A DNA stretch of 64,000 nt from CALWOS01 sp963595735 (GTDB lineage Bacteria > Bacillota > Clostridia > Oscillospirales > Oscillospiraceae). The stretch is taken from the NCBI GenBank assembly GCA_963595735.1, contig CAVBJJ010000007.1, positions 15,460-79,459 of the forward strand, read 5' to 3'. The notes under the pieces were generated by a model. The model did no database searches. It saw only the letters and a list, made by a program, of their open reading frames with translations, and was not told where the DNA came from. Below are positions 9,401 to 19,048 of the stretch, piece by piece (position 1 is the first letter of the stretch; every line of letters starts with the position of its first letter). The position numbers and the translations under genes are program-made.

Positions 9401-12400
9401 AGATCACCTACACGGCGGAAAGCGGGCAGGACGGTTACTTCTCTTGGGGCGATAAGCCCACGACCTTCACCTATGGCGAAGAAGTGACCTTCACCATCAA
9501 GGTTGACACCACCAAGGCGGGTGCGAACAATCTTCATGTGTCCGTCAACGGCATTTCCAAGAGCGTTGGTGCGCCTACGGTGGATGCAACGGACTCCAAC
9601 ATTCACATCTATACCTTTAAGGTAGGCGGCAATGTCACCGATGTGCAGAATGTTGTGGTGGGCGGTCTGACTGCCCGCAGCTTCAATGTTTCCCTGAACC
9701 TCGGTCAGGGCGGCACTATCGAAGCGGACAAGAATGTGACCTTCTATGTCTACGGCGTGGGCGCTACGCTCCCGACGACCGGCATGGCGAAGAAGGGCTA
9801 CACTTTCGACGGCTGGTATGCGGATGCAGACTACAGCGGCACAAAGGTCACGAACATCAGCTCCACCGAGAGCGGCGACAAGACCTTCTACGCCAAGTGG
9901 AAAGCCAACGAGTACACCGTAAAGTACGATAACAACGGCGGTACTGGTGCGCCTACCGATGGCAAGGCGACCTATGATCAGCGCTACACCATTGCAAACG
10001 GCGAAGGCATGACCTATGGCACCACCGGCGTGGAATTCCTCGGCTGGTCCACAGACCAGAACGCTGTTACGCCGCAGTACAAGGCTGGCGACATGGTTCT
10101 GAATCTGGCTACCGGCGCAGATGGCGATAAGGAAATCACGCTGTACGCCGTCTGGAAGGTACCCAGCTTTACCATCAACTATGTGCTGATGGGCGGCACC
10201 GCGAATGGCAGCAGCTCTATCGAGTCGGATGTGATCAAGTCCGGCGCACCTGCCGAAGTACATTTCCCGACGATGATGTACCGCAAGGGCTATAACTTCA
10301 CCGGCTGGGCGACTTCGTATAACGGTGATGCGGAATACACCGAGGGCGGCAACAAACAGATTGATTCTGTTGAGCAGAATATAACCCTGTTCGCCGTCTG
10401 GGAGCCGATCACCTACAGCATCGTGTTCAAGGCTGATGAAAATGATACCGGTAGCACGCAGGAAAATATCAAGTATGGTGATCAGGTCAAGCTTTCCGTA
10501 AAGGGCAGCGACTTGACCGCACCGACAGATACGCCTGTATTCCTCGGCTGGTCTACCATCGCCGGTGCAACTACGCCGCAGTATCTGGATGAGCAACTGG
10601 TTAGAAACCTCTGCGACAAGCAGGATGGCACCTACACCTTATACGCTGTCTGGGGTACAGAGGCTGTAACATATTTGAGCTATGATGCTAACGGCGGTAC
10701 TTATTCTGCCGAAGATGGCGGTGCACCAAATCCTTCTCCTGTAAACAGCGAGGATAAAACGGTTGAGATTCAATTTAGTCAGAAACCGTATATGGAGGGA
10801 TATATCTTTGAGGGTTGGCAGTTAGCAAACGGCCAAACCATTTATAAAGAGTCTGATCAATCGCATACACTTCAGAATGTTACCGAAAACACGACTCTCT
10901 ACGCCAAGTGGAAAGCCAATACTTACACGATTAAGTTCAATGGCAACGGTAACACCAGCGGCGAGATGACCGATCAGGATGTCGAATATGATAAGTCTGA
11001 ACAACTGAAACAAAACCTGTTTGAAAGACTGTATTATAACTTCCTCGGCTGGTCTGAACGGGATGATGCTGATGCTCCGACCTATCAGGATCAGCAGTAT
11101 ATCCTGAATCTGCCTACTACGAATGGTATCCTTAACCTCTTCGCAATTTGGCAGCAGCAAGACCCCATTTACATCACCTACAACGCCAACGGCGGCTCCG
11201 GTGAGCCTGCAACCACGAGTGCGGTAAAGAGCACAGCGGTAAAGCTCTCCGAACAGACTCCCACCCGCGATGGCTACACCTTCAAAGGCTGGGCTACGAC
11301 CTCTAATGCGGATGAAAAGCGGTACGATGCCGGTGAAGAAATCGAAAACGGTTTCGATAACAGCACCACGCTGTATGCCGTTTGGGAGCTGAAGCAGACC
11401 CACAAGGTCAGCTATGACGCCGACGGCGGCTATGGCAGCTTCCCGGTAGACTCCAACAGCTACTATGAGGACGACACCGTAAATGTCCGCTTTGACCTGA
11501 TCCCGGCCAAGAGCGGCTACACCTTCGCAGGCTGGACGAACGGCGATGTCACCTACAGCAATCAGGACGGCGAGAGCTTCAAGATGGGCAACGCCGATGT
11601 GAAGCTGACCGCAAAGTGGACGCCGAACAGCTATACCATCAAGTTCAATGCCAATAACGGCAGCGGCTCGATGGATGATCTGTCCATGACCTACGGCACG
11701 GCAAAGAACCTGACGAAGAACAGCTTCACTGCGCCGAACGGTTATGCGTTCGCAGGCTGGGCTGTAGCGGCTTCCAGCGGCGTTACCTACGAGGACGAGG
11801 AAAGCGTTCAGGACCTGACCAGCGCGGCAGACGGCGAAGTAACGCTGTATGCGGTATGGAAACCTCTGACCGTTACTGTGACGCTGGACAAGGGCTATGA
11901 GGGCGGCACGACGGAAACCAAGGAGGCCATCTACGGTCAGCAGCTGCCCAGTGCCAACGCACCTTCCCGCGACGGCTACACCTTCGGCGGCTACTACACC
12001 GAGCAGAATGGCGGCGGTAAGCAGTATTACAGCGAAACCATGAGCGCCGAGAAGTCTGACTTCACCGAGGACACTACCCTGCACGCCAAGTGGACAGCTA
12101 AGACCTATGAGATTGTCTACATGGAAGACGGCAGCAAGGAAGCCGGACGCCAGACTGTGACCTATGGCACTACGCCTACTATTTATGGTAAGGACAGCCA
12201 AGGCATGAGCCTGACGATTCCCGATGGCTACAAGCTGGCCGGTTGGGCGAAGAGCGAGAATGGCTCCATCGTCTACAAGGTCGGCGATACCCCCGATGAC
12301 CTTTGGAATGGCGGTAACAGCGTGGTGCTGTACGCCGTACTGAAGAAGGATGTCACCTATACGGTGAAGTACGACAAGAACGGCGGCACCGGCGCAGTTC

Positions 12401-15400
12401 CTGTGGACAGCAAGAAGTATGAGGACGGCGATTTTGCCGATGTGCAGTTCCCCGCAGAGGGCGCGCTGTATAACAACGGCAGCCAGTTCCTTGGCTGGTC
12501 CACTGATGAGAACGCTTCTGCTGCGACCTATACGGCAGATGGCGACAACAACAAGATCCAGATGATCGACAATGTGACCCTGTACGCTATCTGGGTCAAG
12601 GGTACTTATAATGTCCAGTATAACGGCAATGGCGGTACTCTGATCGCCGGTAAGAACGAGAGCATCCCGAATGTGGAAATGCTCCGCGCATCTTACAGCA
12701 ACCTTGGCGAAATCTATGAGCGCTCCGGTTACACCTTTGAGGGCTGGAACCGCAATCAGACCACCGCCAGCAAGGGCGTGATCGAGTACGGTCCGACCGA
12801 TGTGCTGTTCCCGGCATTGACCGATGTGGCCGGCAGCACCGTGACGCTGTATGCGGCATGGACTGCCAACAACTATACCGTTACTTTCAATGCAGACGGC
12901 GGCAATGTGTACGAAACCGAGCGCACTGTGACCTATGATAAGAACTACGGTACGCTGCCTGTTCCGACCCGCGAGGGCTACACCTTCATGGGCTGGTTCA
13001 ACGGCGAGGACGAGGTCAAGGGCACTACGATCGTCAAGACTGCAAACGACCACACGCTGACTGCCAAGTGGCAGGGTCAGCAGTACACTGTGACCGCGAA
13101 GGATAACAGCGTCGGCACCATTGCTATGATGGCCAATGATGCTGAACTCTCCAGCGGCGGCAAGGCGGACGCCGGTACGGAGATCACCGTTACCGTTACT
13201 CCCCGCGATAACTACACCATTGATAATGTGACCCTTTTTGTGAACGGCAGCCCCGTTCAGATGACGGGTGACGAGAGCAACACCTTCGCCTTCAAGCTGG
13301 ACAAGAATACCGAGATCGTGCTGAAATCCAACGGCAACACCGGTGCGAAGTACACTGTGAAGTACGACAAGAACGCAGAGGACGCCACCGGCGAGATCGG
13401 TTCTGATCACTTCGTCGTTGGCAAGTCCGCAACACTCAGCGACGGCAACGGCTTTACCCGCACCGGTTATAATCTGACCGGTTGGAACACCAATGAGAAC
13501 GGCAACGGCACTTCCTACGGCCTCGGCACCGAGCAGACCACTGCTCTGACGCAGAGCGCCGGCGGCACCGTTACCCTGTACGCTCAGTGGAGCGCCACCA
13601 ACTGCACGGTCAACTTCGATGCCAAGGGCGGCACTTTGACTGATGACAGTAAGGATGTGACCTTCGGCAAGGCTTACGGCACACTGCCTACTCCGACCAA
13701 GGACGGCTCCGTGTTCGAGGGCTGGTATCTTGACGAGGACTGCACCGGTGAGAAGATCACCAGCAGCACCATCGTTGCCAATGCTGACGCTCACACCCTC
13801 TACGCCAAGTGGGTATCCGCCCAGTACACCGTTACCGTTAAGGACAACGATGTGGGTACTGTTACTCTGAACGGCGTGGACGAAAGCAACAAGGCGGCGG
13901 CTGACACGGAGATCACCGTGACTGTTACCCCGCGCACGAACTACACCATCGCAAATGTCAAGCTCTATGTGAACGGCAACCCCGTTTCCATGACGGGCGA
14001 CGGCAAGAACACCTACACATTTACCATTAAAGCCAATACTGTGATCTCTCTGGAAGAGAACAGCAATATCGGCGCACAGTACACTGTGGCGTATGACGCC
14101 AACACCGGCGACGGTACGATTGAAGAGCAGGCTTGCGTGACCGGCAAGAACTTCGCGCTGGCCAACGGCGGCTTCACCAAGGACGGTTCCACCCTCACGG
14201 GCTGGAATACCAAGGCTGACGGTACCGGCAAGGCGTATAGTCTGGGCGAAACCGTCAAGGACCTGACGCTCACGGCTGGCGAAACCGTCACGCTGTATGC
14301 ACAGTGGAAGGAAAATGACCCCGCAGGCTATGCCTACACCATCCGCTACGAGGCCAACGGCGGCAACGGCACTGCTTACGAGCAGACCATGCACCAGAAC
14401 CGCCTGAATGTGCCGCTGTATGACGGCGCTGACTTCTCCCGCGCGAACTATGCCCTCATCGGCTGGGCCAACACGCCTGGCGGTGCAGTAGACTATCAGC
14501 TGGGCGGCAAGCTCACTCGTCCTCTGGCTTCTCAGGCAGGCGCAGTAAAGACTCTGTACGCCGTTTGGGAAAAGGATGCCATCCGCGTTACTCTGGTAGA
14601 TGAACAGAGCGTCAACACCGTTCCTTCTCTGGTCCTCAAGACCGGCGATACCTACAGCAAGCTGCCCACCCTCTCCAAGACCGGCTATACCTTTGACGGC
14701 TGGTTCACGGCAGCGGACGGCGGCAATCGTGTGGACAACCGCACCGAAGTCACAGCAACCACTGATCACACCCTTTACGCGCACTGGACGGAGAAGGCCG
14801 CTCAGACCTACACCGTTACCGTGCTGAACACCGATCTTGGCACCATCACCCTTGCTCCGGAAGGCGGCAAGTATGCTGCCGGTACCGAGATCACCGTCAC
14901 CGTTACTCCTGCCGCGGGCAAGGATGTGAAGCTCATCAGCAGCGTGGACGGTGAGATCACCCTGACCGAGAATGTCGGTTCCTTCACTGTTACGGCGGAT
15001 ACCACCCTTGTTCTGGTGGAAGCCCCCACTGTGGACCCCGATGATCCCGATGCACAGGATACCGCTTGGTATCTGTTCTTCAACGGCAACGGCGGCACGG
15101 GCAGCATGGATATGCTGACTGTGACTGACGGCAATGCCACCGCTCCTGCGTCCGAGTTCACCCGCGAGGGCTACACCTTCACCGGCTGGAACACGCAGGC
15201 TGATGGCAAGGGTACTCCCTACGCAAAGGACGACGCGATCACGAAGCCTGACGGAAGCAAGATCATGACGCTCTACGCACAGTGGGAAGCTACCGAAGAG
15301 AACACCTACACCGTCACCTTTGACGCGCAGGGCGGCACGATGACGGAGGACAACACCCGCACCTATCACGCAGGCGACAAGTACGGCAAGCTGCCCGAAC

Positions 15401-17610
15401 CCACCAAGTCCGGTGACTGGAACTTCGGCGGCTGGTACAGCGACTCCGCACTCACGACCCGCGTGTACGACACAACTACCGTTCCGACCCGCAGCCACAC
15501 CCTGTACGCCAAGTGGGTTTCCCGCACGGCAATCGCGGTAACGGCTGTTGGTTATGACGGCGAGTACGACGGCGCAGCTCATGCGCTGACCGCAACTCCC
15601 AGCAAGACCCTGACTGGCGCGACCTATCAGTGGTTCAAGGACGGCAATGCCATCGTCGGCGCTACCGGCAAGACCTATTATGTGAAGAATGTCGCTGACA
15701 GCGGCAACTACACTTGCCTTGTTTCCGGCAGCTACAACGGCGTTGGCTACACCAACCTCGAAAGCACCACGGCAATCGTCAAGATCACCCGCAAGCAGCT
15801 CACCGTGACCGCAGCCAACGCTGCTGTGATCTACGGCTCCGAGGCTCCCGCTTATGCGCTGTCCTACAGCGGTTTCGCCGCTGCGGATGATGCAAGCGTC
15901 CTCAAGGGTGCTGCAAAGGCAAACTGCACTTATGCTAAGGGCAGCAATGCTGGCGAGTACGACATCACGGTGGACATCAGCGGTCTGACGGCTGCCAACT
16001 ACAGCATCAAGACCGTAGATGGCAAGCTGACCGTCAAGCAGCTCCCTGTTTCTCTGGAATGGAGCGGCACGAAGCTGGAAGCTAACGGCAGCGAGCAGTC
16101 CATCACCGCAACGGTGAAGAACGCCGTGGGCAGCGACACCTTTACCATCGAGTACACCGGCAACACCGGTACGGAAGTCGGCAATTACAGTGCGGAAGTC
16201 ACCGCGCTGGGTAACGACAACTATACGCTGATTGGAGCTACCGGCGTCAAGCACAACTGGGTCATCTATGAGCAGGGCAAGAACCCCGGCGAGGTGACCG
16301 ATCCCACGCAGCCGGAAGAGCCTGAAAAGACTGTGACCGGCATTAAGCTCGATCCTACCAGCAAGACCCTGAAGGTGGATGAAGAGTTCACCCTCACTTA
16401 CACCTTCCAGCCCGACGGTGCTACTGACACCGTGACCTATAGCAGCAGCGACAACAGCATTGCATCTGTTGACAGCGACGGCAAGGTAACGGCTAAGGCG
16501 TCCGGTACGGCAGTTATCACAGTCACCACCTCTGGCGGTCTGACTGCGACCTGCACCGTGACCGTAAGCGCTAAGGCTCCTGAAGGCCCGATCCCCGTAA
16601 CTGGTATTACTGTCCAGTACACCAGCTACAAGATGACCAAGTCCGGTCAGACCTTCAATGTTGGCGCTAAGGTCCAGCCGAATGATGCGACCAACCAGAA
16701 GATCAACTACTCCTCCAGCAACAATGCAGTCGCTACTGTGGACGCTACCGGCAAGGTAACGGCAATCTCCAGCGGCACCGCTGTGATCTACGCACAGACG
16801 GACGACGGCGGCTACACTCTGATCTGCACCGTTACGGTTGAGATCAGCAGCTCCGGCACTGGCGGTTCTACCGGCGGTGGCGGTACCAGCGGCGGTGGTT
16901 CTTCCTCTGGCGGCGGCAGCTCTTCCGGTGGTTCTTCCAGTGGCTCTAACAGTGGCAACACTGGTAACAGCATCAACGGCGGCAGCATTTCTGCTGGCGG
17001 CACCGGCAACACCGCTTACAGCGGCTGCAAGCACAACAGCAGCTGCCCGATCTATCCGTATGTGGATGCCTTCACTGACGCTTGGTATCACGATGGCGTT
17101 CACTACTGCATCGACAATGGCTTGATGGGCGGCTACGGCAACGGCCTGTTTGGTCCGAATGACAAGATTACCCGTGCTCAGATCGTTATGATCCTGTGGC
17201 GTATCGCGGGCAGTCCGACAGCCAACTACGCCATGAACTTTACGGATGTTTCCGACGGTGCATGGTATGCCGAGGCCATCCGCTGGGCAACCAGCGTTGG
17301 TGTAGCTTCCGGCTACGGCGCAGGTCAGTTCGGTCCGAATGACTCCATTACCCGCGAGCAGTTCGCTGCGATGCTCTATCGCTTCGCACAGCTTCAGGGC
17401 AAGGATGTCAGCCGTGGAGAAACCAACACGCTGAACGGCTTCACCGACGCAGGCAGCATCAGCAGCTATGCGCTGACTGCTATGAAGTGGGCCAACGGCA
17501 TGGGCATTATCAGCGGTACTGACAACAGCACCCTGATGCCCAAGGGTAATGCGACCCGCGCACAGGCGGCTTGCATGATCCAGCGCTACATCATCAATCT
17601 GGCGAAGTAA
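6496..17610 (+). CDS. Giant secreted SLH-anchored protein with about 26 InlB-type repeats
   Basis: 3704 residues. A signal peptide (MKRKQGSRLLSLLLSVVMVV, cleavage near TAGAAS, residue about 34) is followed by a glycine-rich low-complexity region (about 90-330). From about 460 to 3010 run about 26 InlB-B/Listeria-Bacteroides repeats of 65-80 residues, each with GY.F.GW near the middle and TLYA.W at the end. Then come an MBG-like segment (about 3010-3260), two Big_2 Ig-like domains (VTGIKLDPTSKTLKV and VTGITVQYTSYKMT, about 3280-3445), a Ser/Gly linker (about 3450-3505), and three SLH domains (about 3520-3704; TDAWYHDGVHYC, FTDVSDGAWYAEAI). SLH domains bind secondary cell-wall polymer, so the protein should coat the surface, probably as an adhesin. 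Expression is probably set by the upstream SARP-box promoter and the candidate switch. Its size, cargo position and repeats suggest horizontal transfer and copy-number change. Confidence 0.93.
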   Translation: MKRKQGSRLLSLLLSVVMVVSMFPAMTLTAGAASLPSGVNTPGSGWYPQTAWDTAKYSSEPSQSAYGTQDYWEKVAPGHTHATSSQLTAGHTLSGTYYINSNITINATTAGQSGLKVSGNVTLILENGATLTVTGGNATNGTTGSDSSSGSNGVGAGAGIELTSGNTLHIMGNGTVKATGGNAGNGGAGGAAKVTVSNNGKTLSNGKGGGAGGGAGAGIGSKGTAGVQSQSDIATSASAGTLVVTGNVTVNATGGTIGNAGTGGGAGGGAASGIGSGGFGGVTGQAGDNGTTAGVGGNGAAPGKGGQRGENSSYGKDGTTISGYNGSNGTIYKTQGNSVIQNVTGASSITIWPKDECKFEVVTPTSATTANNYNSTNGAWMYNGSSQKPSIKITHIPSSQSTTVSSSSYSSSYAYGSGNENIYGGSDGYGWAQVKYNTSGIRLVTSNANYTDQANQTLYFPIKETISFDSNATELIEKLKADGITDAKVGNMPDNKLVQIGVTEATDDVLATAKVPTLDGYRFLGWYYYSSSYFDSNGKLMSTAWDSNKNPTGVRIYNADGTLNPDSGKLSGGKWNGVDSNKAITKLYAMWKLEDITLVLNARSGSGGGTYPNQQFGSYFPITPPVRTGYTFDGYYDEAGYDGGKFTGTPIVKVNDKDEPVYLQSDGTTYGASSDGAEGKSGLKLTKSYTLYAKWKPLEYTVRLWSQDDEGNQTYIGQLTKVESGALLLPGNGATADFSNDGHGKLELANGATKLTLERNHYDFVGWNLYSDQDWAMFTANKESKFVPNSPTVGSDGLDVYVAWKIKDNYDIQYNGNEGNTNGIKMGNVFKGEDYTIPTTLPTRAGYSFVEWNTALNGSGVSYQPGGKIEKVTKAMTLYAQWQENNSISYNANNGTFNVTLNTLKPAKGEQVELTIPASTDLYRTGYEFLGWSTDKDAAEATYTTTNNTYTMGDSSVVLYAVWKPVQVEITYTAESGQDGYFSWGDKPTTFTYGEEVTFTIKVDTTKAGANNLHVSVNGISKSVGAPTVDATDSNIHIYTFKVGGNVTDVQNVVVGGLTARSFNVSLNLGQGGTIEADKNVTFYVYGVGATLPTTGMAKKGYTFDGWYADADYSGTKVTNISSTESGDKTFYAKWKANEYTVKYDNNGGTGAPTDGKATYDQRYTIANGEGMTYGTTGVEFLGWSTDQNAVTPQYKAGDMVLNLATGADGDKEITLYAVWKVPSFTINYVLMGGTANGSSSIESDVIKSGAPAEVHFPTMMYRKGYNFTGWATSYNGDAEYTEGGNKQIDSVEQNITLFAVWEPITYSIVFKADENDTGSTQENIKYGDQVKLSVKGSDLTAPTDTPVFLGWSTIAGATTPQYLDEQLVRNLCDKQDGTYTLYAVWGTEAVTYLSYDANGGTYSAEDGGAPNPSPVNSEDKTVEIQFSQKPYMEGYIFEGWQLANGQTIYKESDQSHTLQNVTENTTLYAKWKANTYTIKFNGNGNTSGEMTDQDVEYDKSEQLKQNLFERLYYNFLGWSERDDADAPTYQDQQYILNLPTTNGILNLFAIWQQQDPIYITYNANGGSGEPATTSAVKSTAVKLSEQTPTRDGYTFKGWATTSNADEKRYDAGEEIENGFDNSTTLYAVWELKQTHKVSYDADGGYGSFPVDSNSYYEDDTVNVRFDLIPAKSGYTFAGWTNGDVTYSNQDGESFKMGNADVKLTAKWTPNSYTIKFNANNGSGSMDDLSMTYGTAKNLTKNSFTAPNGYAFAGWAVAASSGVTYEDEESVQDLTSAADGEVTLYAVWKPLTVTVTLDKGYEGGTTETKEAIYGQQLPSANAPSRDGYTFGGYYTEQNGGGKQYYSETMSAEKSDFTEDTTLHAKWTAKTYEIVYMEDGSKEAGRQTVTYGTTPTIYGKDSQGMSLTIPDGYKLAGWAKSENGSIVYKVGDTPDDLWNGGNSVVLYAVLKKDVTYTVKYDKNGGTGAVPVDSKKYEDGDFADVQFPAEGALYNNGSQFLGWSTDENASAATYTADGDNNKIQMIDNVTLYAIWVKGTYNVQYNGNGGTLIAGKNESIPNVEMLRASYSNLGEIYERSGYTFEGWNRNQTTASKGVIEYGPTDVLFPALTDVAGSTVTLYAAWTANNYTVTFNADGGNVYETERTVTYDKNYGTLPVPTREGYTFMGWFNGEDEVKGTTIVKTANDHTLTAKWQGQQYTVTAKDNSVGTIAMMANDAELSSGGKADAGTEITVTVTPRDNYTIDNVTLFVNGSPVQMTGDESNTFAFKLDKNTEIVLKSNGNTGAKYTVKYDKNAEDATGEIGSDHFVVGKSATLSDGNGFTRTGYNLTGWNTNENGNGTSYGLGTEQTTALTQSAGGTVTLYAQWSATNCTVNFDAKGGTLTDDSKDVTFGKAYGTLPTPTKDGSVFEGWYLDEDCTGEKITSSTIVANADAHTLYAKWVSAQYTVTVKDNDVGTVTLNGVDESNKAAADTEITVTVTPRTNYTIANVKLYVNGNPVSMTGDGKNTYTFTIKANTVISLEENSNIGAQYTVAYDANTGDGTIEEQACVTGKNFALANGGFTKDGSTLTGWNTKADGTGKAYSLGETVKDLTLTAGETVTLYAQWKENDPAGYAYTIRYEANGGNGTAYEQTMHQNRLNVPLYDGADFSRANYALIGWANTPGGAVDYQLGGKLTRPLASQAGAVKTLYAVWEKDAIRVTLVDEQSVNTVPSLVLKTGDTYSKLPTLSKTGYTFDGWFTAADGGNRVDNRTEVTATTDHTLYAHWTEKAAQTYTVTVLNTDLGTITLAPEGGKYAAGTEITVTVTPAAGKDVKLISSVDGEITLTENVGSFTVTADTTLVLVEAPTVDPDDPDAQDTAWYLFFNGNGGTGSMDMLTVTDGNATAPASEFTREGYTFTGWNTQADGKGTPYAKDDAITKPDGSKIMTLYAQWEATEENTYTVTFDAQGGTMTEDNTRTYHAGDKYGKLPEPTKSGDWNFGGWYSDSALTTRVYDTTTVPTRSHTLYAKWVSRTAIAVTAVGYDGEYDGAAHALTATPSKTLTGATYQWFKDGNAIVGATGKTYYVKNVADSGNYTCLVSGSYNGVGYTNLESTTAIVKITRKQLTVTAANAAVIYGSEAPAYALSYSGFAAADDASVLKGAAKANCTYAKGSNAGEYDITVDISGLTAANYSIKTVDGKLTVKQLPVSLEWSGTKLEANGSEQSITATVKNAVGSDTFTIEYTGNTGTEVGNYSAEVTALGNDNYTLIGATGVKHNWVIYEQGKNPGEVTDPTQPEEPEKTVTGIKLDPTSKTLKVDEEFTLTYTFQPDGATDTVTYSSSDNSIASVDSDGKVTAKASGTAVITVTTSGGLTATCTVTVSAKAPEGPIPVTGITVQYTSYKMTKSGQTFNVGAKVQPNDATNQKINYSSSNNAVATVDATGKVTAISSGTAVIYAQTDDGGYTLICTVTVEISSSGTGGSTGGGGTSGGGSSSGGGSSSGGSSSGSNSGNTGNSINGGSISAGGTGNTAYSGCKHNSSCPIYPYVDAFTDAWYHDGVHYCIDNGLMGGYGNGLFGPNDKITRAQIVMILWRIAGSPTANYAMNFTDVSDGAWYAEAIRWATSVGVASGYGAGQFGPNDSITREQFAAMLYRFAQLQGKDVSRGETNTLNGFTDAGSISSYALTAMKWANGMGIISGTDNSTLMPKGNATRAQAACMIQRYIINLAK

Positions 17611-17628
17611 GCCAATCACAGCAAAGGA

Positions 17629-17656
17629 GAGTGGGGGGCGAAAGCCCCCACTTTTC
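17629..17656 (+). terminator. Rho-independent terminator of the giant gene
   Basis: The stem gtggggg (17631-17637) / cccccac (17645-17651) with a short loop is followed by TTTT. Confidence 0.8.
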
Positions 17657-17755
17657 TCCAAATATTCGACTTTGGTGGAGTATTTGGAGAAGAGTCAAGG
17701 AATCTCCATTCGGAATCAGAGATAAGAACATAGGAACAGATAAGGTGATCAATAT

Positions 17756-18739
17756 ATGCCACGAGCAGAATCGTTACAGGACTACTGTGTACGACTGGGA
17801 AAAAACGACCTATTGTCCGAGTGGGACAAGGAGAAGAACACGGAATATTCCCCTCAAAGTATTCCACATAGCAGTAAAAAGCGAGTGTGGTGGCGCTGCA
17901 AGCTGGGGCATTCATGGCAGGCATCTGTAGCCAGCCGCACCAATCAGAATACCGCCTGCCCCTATTGCAGCCATTACATGATTTGGCCGGGGTTCAATGA
18001 CTTGCGGACAAAGCGCCCGGAGCTTGCCGCAGAATGGGATGTGGAAAAGAACGCTCCGCTGACTCCGGATATGGTTGGGATCGGTTCCGGCAAAAGAGTG
18101 TGGTGGCTTTGCCCCAAGGGACACAGCTATCGTTCCCTGATTACAGATCGCACACGGGAAAAGGGCTCCGGCTGTCCGTATTGCGGAAAGGTATCCATCG
18201 TGCCGGGGATCAATGATCCCAAAACACTCTATCCAGAACTGGCCGCGCAGTGGGATGAGGAACGAAACGCACCCGTAAAGATGGAAAACCTATTGCATGC
18301 CAGCACTTATAGGGCGTGGTGGATCTGTGAACGCGGGCATCCTTTTCAAGCCCGTGTAAACGACCGTATTTACGGTAAGCAGGGTTGCCCGTACTGTGCT
18401 GGGAAAAGAGCATATCCGGGCTTTAATGATCTGGCCTCGCAGATGCCGAAGTTGGCAAAGGAATGGGATGACGCGCTGAACGCACCGCTGACCGCCGAGA
18501 TGGTAACGCTGGGAAGTGGGAAGCAGGTGTGGTGGCGCTGTGATCAAGGCCATGTGTGGCGTGCACGGGTATTCAATCGAACGGCTCATGGAAACGGATG
18601 TCCGGAATGTCAGAGAATCCGCAAAAGAAAGGCTCAACTGCGTTATGACCGCATTATGGAAGAAGCCAAAGCCCAAAACGCACAGAAGAAACGGACCGCG
18701 TTGAAAGCTGATAAAGAAAGCAAAGCCGAACCGGATTAG
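17756..18739 (+). CDS. Four-repeat zinc-ribbon (DUF4379/treble-clef-like) protein
   Basis: 327 residues made of four tandem units of about 70. Each has an acidic W-D/E-x-x-x-N strand (SEWDKEKN, AEWDVEKN, AQWDEERN, KEWDDALN), then VWWRC-x-x-GH-x-W/Y and a closing CPYC or CPEC, so each unit holds one likely C-x(n)-H/C...CxxC zinc site. The second and third units start with PGFND/PGIND. The family (probable zinc-ribbon, DUF4379) is found next to or fused with Vsr/HNH-like nucleases and in mobile elements, and is thought to bind nucleic acid. No nuclease motif is seen here. The C-terminal tail is Lys-rich. It lies alone after the giant gene. Confidence 0.78.
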   Translation: MPRAESLQDYCVRLGKNDLLSEWDKEKNTEYSPQSIPHSSKKRVWWRCKLGHSWQASVASRTNQNTACPYCSHYMIWPGFNDLRTKRPELAAEWDVEKNAPLTPDMVGIGSGKRVWWLCPKGHSYRSLITDRTREKGSGCPYCGKVSIVPGINDPKTLYPELAAQWDEERNAPVKMENLLHASTYRAWWICERGHPFQARVNDRIYGKQGCPYCAGKRAYPGFNDLASQMPKLAKEWDDALNAPLTAEMVTLGSGKQVWWRCDQGHVWRARVFNRTAHGNGCPECQRIRKRKAQLRYDRIMEEAKAQNAQKKRTALKADKESKAEPD

Positions 18740-18821
18740 CGTATATAAAGAGCTGCGGTACGAGGGAGTGATAGCAAACCGCTGGATATGTTGCCCTTGG
18801 ATAAAAAGATCAAACACGCAG

Positions 18822-18851
18822 AAACCGGGAGCTTCGGCTCCCGGTTTTCTT
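18822..18851 (+). terminator. Rho-independent terminator after the zinc-ribbon gene
   Basis: A perfect stem ccgggagc / gctcccgg with a TTCG-type loop and TTTTCTT after it. The rest of 18,740-19,048 has no recognisable gene. Confidence 0.85.
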
Positions 18852-19048
18852 ATATGTAATTTCATACGCCAGTTAAAGGCACGACTCCGGTTATCTCTAT
18901 CCGCAGTAGTGCCTTTTGTTTATGAATAAAAAATCGAAATTTATCTCGGTAAAATTGGCATTTTGCTTTTTTAGATCGTATTGGTCAGTATCAGGACAGA
19001 AAGCAGGACCTCTCCAGAAACGCCATGCGCGGAGGGGAGGTGCGAATT

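Noticed and set aside
10822..17661. A 2279-codon open frame on the minus strand, antisense to the giant gene, and a 684-codon one at 8542-10596.
   Set aside because: They mirror the repetitive, GC-rich codon pattern of the plus-strand gene, have no ribosome site or recognisable domain, and read as low-complexity translation. The plus strand has a signal peptide and clear domains.
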